Shown one piece after another: positions 58,546-64,000 of a stretch of DNA of 64,000 bases (position 1 is its first letter; each line of letters starts with the position of its first letter). Source of the DNA: Carex sylvatica (taxonomy: Eukaryota; Streptophyta; Magnoliopsida; Poales; Cyperaceae). The position numbers and the translations under genes are program-made. The notes beneath the pieces are model-generated. The model did no database searches, had not been told where the DNA came from, and saw only the letters and a program-made list of their open reading frames with translations. The DNA is taken from contig CAXKVR010000936.1 of the NCBI GenBank assembly GCA_964058845.1, positions 67,001-131,000 on the forward strand, in the 5' to 3' direction.

Positions 58546-59918
58546 CGATGTTAAAAAAGCACTATCCATAATACATATTGTTTTTCCTCATTGAAGTGTG
58601 CGTCATGCATCAATGAAAGCCCAAACTTTTGACTATCAAGTATCAACACATCCAATATGTATATTTTTATTTCCCAAAATAGTTATAAGTTAATTTTTTA
58701 TAAAAGAATTGGAACCTCACTGATAAAATGATCTAAATCTAAAATAAATACTAGAGCTATTAAAATAAAAGTTAGAAAAATTTAAATCCTTTAAAATTAA
58801 ATGCATGTGCACGACCCTACTTTTAATTATATTATTTATTGAATTCTAATTTCTAAGAGCAAGAAAAAAATAACCTATACAAATTATATAAATACAAAAT
58901 TCTTTGCAGTAAAATTTTGGTTAATATCACTATGATCCCATATGTAATTAAGATGAATAAACATATATATAGCAAAATTTATTTTGGAAAATTATATTAT
59001 TATATAAATTATATGTACCAGAGACAAAAGAAAAATGTATCATGGCGTATCAAAGCTGATCTGAAGTATTAGATACGTCTCGAGAGTGTATTGGTAGCGT
59101 ATCGATATCTAATTAGTACAAGATCATATATGAAGTATTAAGAGTAACATAAATATCATAGAAAATATGTAAACTTAGAGAGAATATGCAAACACATATT
59201 ACTTAGGAATTGAAAAGGCTATTAATACTATTTTGAAAATGCATCTTATTATGATTTATGACATCTTGAAAACATATATTAGCGTCCGCATACTTTTCAA
59301 AGCAATTCCGAATTGAATCCGAGTTCGACTCAAATTGATTTGGGTTAGATATCCTCCTATGTCCTTTGTACTGAGTGCGTATCTTAATTTTGAGATATCC
59401 TAGAGGATACGAATTCGTTACTAGGAAGGTTAAGTCAAGAGGATCTCGGCTCGAGACTGGATGCACAAGACCATATAATGCACTTTATATTATTATTTTT
59501 ATTTTAGTAATTAAATATTTAACATTACTTCGTTATGAAATTTTTTATTTATAGAAATTATAAAATTCAGACATACCGAATAAAAAGAATATTTTGTATT
59601 AAATAGAATAAGATCAAACTCATTAAGTCCGATCCATATTTTATTTTTTTGAACTGTGGCAAAGGAAATTTTAAAATTAGATCTTCTATTTTAAGTCCGA
59701 TCCATATCTAATTAAAAAAACATATATCTCATGATATATTAAAGATTAGATCTTCTATTTTAAAATTTTCATTAATATAATTATCTTTACATTTTTATTT
59801 GAAGACCATATTAAACGGTTCTAATAATCGATTGTTTAAATTTTAAAAATAAAGATACTGATTCATGGTATGAACCATTATGTGCCATGTATAGTACCGT
59901 ACCTTCGCTCTAAAACTA

Positions 59919-59960
<42 letters not shown>

Positions 59961-59961
59961 T
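58546..59961. other. gene-free AT-rich stretch
   Basis: No supported gene. AT-rich with a (GA)n run at about 59924-59957 immediately before the next foldback element. Confidence 0.4.
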
Positions 59962-60384
59962 GTGAGTGACTAATGTGCATTCGTATGCATATGGGCTGAT
60001 ATGCATATGGTCTAAATTTGAAATTTTAAAATCCAAAACGTCGATCCGAACCGTTCATCTTGTTCTCCATATTAATATGTGATTGGAGACCAAATTTTAT
60101 ATTTTTCTGAATGTTTTTACTATTTATTAAGCCACTTTGAAAATTATTGATCCAACGGTGGCTTAACAAAACAGTAAAATCAGCAACCACCGTTGGATCA
60201 GCAATTTTCAAAGTGGCTTAATAAATAGTCAAAAAATTCAGAAAAATGTAAAATTTGGTCTCCAATCCAATATTAATATGGAAAACAAGATAAACGGTTC
60301 AGATCGACCTTTTGAATTTTGAAATTTCAAATTTGAATCGTATGCATATCGACAGATATGCATACGAATGCACATTAGTCACTC
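59962..60384. mobile_element. foldback MITE, family FB (copy 7)
   Basis: GAGTGACTAATGTGCATTCG at the left and CGAATGCACATTAGTCACTC at the right are perfect inverted ends, with GTATGCATAT continuing inward. The core and the CCAACGGTGG hairpin match copies 1 and 6. It lies between a GA/TG microsatellite and a TA microsatellite, so the target duplication cannot be read. Confidence 0.87.
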
Positions 60385-61019
60385 TCTATACATATATATA
60401 TATATATCTTGACGTAGCATAATCATGATGCATGCATCGAACTAGTTTTACCATTCAATTTGTTCACTGCGTTAAAATAGAAATAACACGGACTGTTCCA
60501 TTTTCCAAGCTTTATTAATTAATTATGTCTGTGTGTCATGCCTAAAATAGTAATTATTACTAGACCTCGACAAATCCAAATTAAGTCTAAGCTACGGCAC
60601 ATTAGGCCCACTAACATGTCATGAAATTAGTTATAACTTTTAACTAATCATATGGTCCAACGACTTTTTTAATAACAAAGAAGAGCACCATATATGATAT
60701 ATCACTATTCCAGAAGCCCACCACTGTTAGCTAAATTTTGTCAGGCAAATTAATGCGAACCTAGGAAACCACTTGGACTGTACTGATTGATCAAGTTAAA
60801 AACAGAAGGGGAATAAATTGTCATCTATATATTCTTGGTCTCTATTATTGGATCCACTATTATGGTTTATAATTTTAAAAGTAAAGGCTTGGATATCTTA
60901 TATACAATTTAATTAAATAGATCAATATGTATAAATTTGATGTAATTTGAAAATCAACCGGTTATTGATGCAATGTTAATGATCGATGTGGCGTCAATAA
61001 TAAGTTTGGAAACTCAACA
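60385..61019. other. gene-free stretch
   Basis: No gene or element seen. Confidence 0.4.
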
Positions 61020-61028
61020 TTCTTTATA
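61020..61028. repeat. 9-bp target-site duplication, left
   Basis: TTCTTTATA, identical to 62556-62564, flanking the Mutator-like element. Confidence 0.9.
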
Positions 61029-62555
61029 GGGGGAATTTCATATATATATACCACTCAAAAACTATGGAATTGCGCATTTTCCCCTCTATATTCTATTATT
61101 ATATATTTACCATTCAAAATTATTATAACTCACATATTTACTCAATTAATTTAAAATTAAAATTAATTAGATTTAATCTTATATAAAATGTAATTAAACA
61201 CTCCTTTCACCTTCCTCCTTTTCTTTGCTACGAAAATCCATGCCCCAATCACAACCCAATTTAAATTCTAAATTTTCCACGGCCATGGTTTTTTTTTGTA
61301 ATTTTCTCACTCCCGTACGCAACTTCATAGTTCTTTAACAACCCTTTGGCACCACCTTCGGCACCCACCAAGCAAAACCCATTACATGAACCAACATGCA
61401 TGTCATGATCTCAAATTGTGAAAGCAAAGCGAAAGGAGAAAGGAAATTTGCAGTAGTAATCTGGACAGCTAAGTTCAGAATTGGAGACAAGAACATAAGT
61501 TCATAATTGCGGAAATTAGTTAAGACGATCGCACCATCGTTGAATTTGCTGAAATAATTATATATTAATTTATAAAATATGTTGGATCAATTTAGATAAC
61601 TCTACTTGTATTATAATTGCATTTAAATAGATAATCATTTGAACCGAACGGGTCATGAAAAGAAATAATAATTTGTTGAAGTTTCAACTCTTTTTTTTTT
61701 ATGGTAAGAAGGCAATTGCCCATCTTACAATTTTTTATTAATAAAAATATTAATTACAAACAAAGAGTCTTAATGCCCTAGTGTCCACAAGCCTATAATA
61801 GAACTAATTAATATATTACACGTATGATTGAACTGGTAATACTATTTTGAAAACATCTCATAGCCCCTTATAATGTAGAACTAAAGAAATCTCAGCAGTT
61901 CATAAACCATCTGTTAATTTTCTGGGCTGTGTCACTGACTAAAATAGTAACAGTTTTCCTTTGATGAAGTTTCAACTCTTGTTCTCTGGCTTTTGCCAAA
62001 ACTAATTATACTTTTCTCAAATCTTTTAAATTTCTCAATCTAATCTTGTAATTGCAAGGTTATTCATCAAATTCAATCCCAGTTCATCACACAATCTCTG
62101 GAAGATCACACAACCTGACCGCACCATTGTTGCCGGGAAGCTGTTCGATGAAATGCCTGAGAGAAAAGTAGCAATCAGAAGAGCTAGCTGGCATGATGAG
62201 TTGTAGTAACCAGTGGTAGTGCTCTTCATTTCCAACATGATCAACTAATTAGAAATGCATCAAGAACATCTCTTGTGCAAAAACTGAGGCAGCTAGTGTA
62301 TGATTACCAATCCAAATCTAGAAGGGAGTTGTTTGAAGGAGAAAGGTCTATGAAATAGTTAGAAAATAGTGTAGGAAGAAGAAGGGAGTGTTTAATTATA
62401 TTTTATATAAGATTAATCTAATTAATTTCAGTTTTTAATTAATTGGATAAATTTGTGAGTTATAAGAATTTTGAATGATAAATACACAATTATAGAATTT
62501 GGAGGGGGGAATACGTAATTTCATAGTTTTTGAGTGGTATATATGAAAGTCCCCC
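61029..62555. mobile_element. non-autonomous Mutator-like element (Pack-MULE-like), 1,527 bp
   Basis: The element starts GGGGGAATTTCATATATATA and ends TATATGAAAGTCCCCC. The terminal inverted repeats are long, about 180-190 bp each (61029-61220 against 62375-62555). They align through CCACTCAAAAACTATG, TTCAAAAT, AACTCACA, ATTAATTAGAT and AATTAAACACTCC. A perfect 9-bp duplication flanks it, the Mutator-superfamily hallmark. No transposase is encoded. The interior carries a short stretch resembling a PPR gene, so it looks like a gene-capturing element. Confidence 0.92.
62056..62206 (+). pseudogene. PPR-like fragment inside the Mutator-like element
   Basis: On the plus strand GKLFDEMPERKVA matches the commonest wording of a plant pentatricopeptide repeat (A.KLFDEMPERNVVSW). 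Just upstream, in another frame, KVIHQIQSQFI resembles the G..IH..I segment that precedes such repeats in PLS-type PPR proteins. The frames are broken and only about one repeat remains, so it is a captured, decayed piece. Confidence 0.55.
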
Positions 62556-62564
62556 TTCTTTATA
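62556..62564. repeat. 9-bp target-site duplication, right
   Basis: TTCTTTATA, identical to 61020-61028. Confidence 0.9.
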
Positions 62565-63259
62565 TATTTATAATTTGATACACAAACTATTTAAATTATA
62601 GACAATATGTTTAAAATTTTATTTTTTCCTTTATTTCAATAATTATTTAATCAATTATCGTAGTTTTGAACTAAATATATATATAATTATTTATGAATAT
62701 ACCGAATATATAAAGTTAGAAAGAAAACGCTTCCAAAGTCGATCGGCTCCGGTATTTGACTAAATTAAACAGTCAAATTAGATTCATGTTATTGACAAAA
62801 GTGATGTATCTATATATACTTTAGGTTAGTTCAAGATCCACTTGAAATAATAGAATGCCATCATGGCGAGAAAATGGACACAAAAGTGACGTATATATAA
62901 GTCAAAAGAAGAAAGGGAATGCAATGTAGTTTGAAAATGGCTAATATGTTTTGACATGTGCATGAATAGCTAAATTGGTTAACATGTTTCAATCACAAAA
63001 TTAAAATTGGAGCACACATTAATAAAAAATAATCGTTGTAGTTTCATTTTATAAGAATATATAGTTGTTACTTGTTAATAATATTTTTTGTAAAATTTAA
63101 AAACTTTATAAGATAAAGATGCGAATTTTTAAACCCTAAAAAGAAGATGTGAATTTTTAAACCCTTTTCTCTATACCTTCTTTTGCTTTTTAGTAGCTAC
63201 TAAGACTAAATTTAAATAAAAATATTAACAATACTATTTTGACTTCATGCAGTAATACA

Positions 63260-63609
63260 TAGGAGCTGTAAACGAAGTGGATAATATATGATCCTTATTT
63301 GATATGTATTCAAAAATTAAATACAGATATTTGATATCTGAATATTTGTGCATATACAATTATCAATATGATTTTAAATTTTAATTATTAGTATTCAAAT
63401 CGTAGATATGTACTGTATAATTTAATATATACTATGAAAAAAATTATGTTATTCATTATTATATTTAAATAAATATTTTGAACTTTGATATACTTTTTTT
63501 TTTAATAAATATCCGATTCAATTTGTATAATTTGTATTAAAAAACTAAACCCAAATACGGATAAAATTTTATTACTAACTGCTCAGTATCAGATCCATTT
63601 TCATTCTGC
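63260..63609. mobile_element. hAT-like MITE, GGGGTGAAAAC family (copy 3, diverged)
   Basis: TAGGAGCTGTAAACGAAGTG at the left and CAGATCCATTTTCATTCTGC at the right are diverged family ends. The interior shares AATATATACTATGAAAAAAA with 11382 and, inverted, the GATATCTGAATATTTGTGCA block with 58440. No target duplication is recognisable. Confidence 0.6.
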
Positions 63610-64000
63610 GGTACAAGTTATATTTTTTATAATTCTAACTAGATCTATTCACCGTGCACTGCGTGAAACTAAAACAAGGCCGTTAATATCTTTACCCGTT
63701 TAGATCCGTAGTTAAGATAATTGTATCAACATAGGCTTTCTTTATTGCTAACAGCTACTTAATTATAAGACTCATTGATACAAATATTAGGTTCCCCATC
63801 ATTTTTGTTGTACTATTTCTGGTACCGGTAGAACTGCAATTATTGTGTGTATATATATATATGGTTTGAGTTGACTTGGCAGAAAATGGTAAAAAAATAT
63901 TCTTTAAATTGTAAATAGTATAGTTAATAAAATAAAGTAAAATTATTTCTATAGAGTCTGTAACTAGCGTTGTTAGATTCAGATAGTAATATTCTTCCTT
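63610..64000. other. right end, nothing recognised
   Basis: AT-rich DNA with a short TA run near 63850. No gene or element seen. Confidence 0.4.

Noticed and set aside
61029..62555. LTR retrotransposon interpretation of the 1.5-kb element
   Set aside because: The long end repeats are inverted, not direct, and the target duplication is 9 bp rather than 4-6 bp.

Overview
This is a window of nuclear DNA from a flowering plant. The supporting evidence is a spliced plant-type ribosomal protein eL24 gene, remnants of plant-specific genes (carotenoid cleavage dioxygenase 8, a gibberellin 3-oxidase-like dioxygenase, an FBD/LRR F-box protein, an IQ67-domain protein), Arabidopsis-type (CCCTAAA) telomere-like motifs, and AT-rich DNA crowded with small DNA transposons. 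The sequence alone does not fix the species. There is no sign of bacterial or organellar organisation. Intact genes are few. The best is RPL24 on the minus strand at 29070-30458, complete in five coding exons apart from one in-frame TAG.

Layout. 1-3.7 kb: possible 5' part and last exon of an unidentified minus-strand gene (weak). 3.7-23 kb: gene-poor DNA with many miniature inverted-repeat elements, several with target-site duplications I could read directly, plus microsatellites and a telomere-like tract. 23.4-25.7 kb: a displaced copy of the RPL24 promoter/leader, a decayed gibberellin-oxidase exon, and a small four-helix membrane ORF. 26.8-27.7 kb: two foldback elements. 29-31 kb: RPL24. 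32.77-45.38 kb: 45 tandem copies of a 280-bp satellite with higher-order structure, ending at four degenerate telomere-type heptamers. 45.4-56.4 kb: a graveyard of gene fragments (FBD F-box, CCD8, IQD) with a 1.7-kb and a 0.24-kb segmental duplication that meet at one junction. 57.7-64 kb: a hAT-like element with a foldback element nested inside it, another foldback, and a 1.53-kb Mutator-like element with a perfect 9-bp target duplication carrying a PPR-like fragment.

The most notable points are the satellite array with its drifting 4-unit/5-unit higher-order register, and a foldback transposon family in which termini and cores appear to have been shuffled between copies. Also notable are the nonsense codon in an otherwise intact RPL24 and the concentration of broken hormone-pathway genes (strigolactone CCD8, gibberellin oxidase). 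The genes do not form a pathway together. The window looks like a locus dominated by repeat turnover next to one housekeeping gene.
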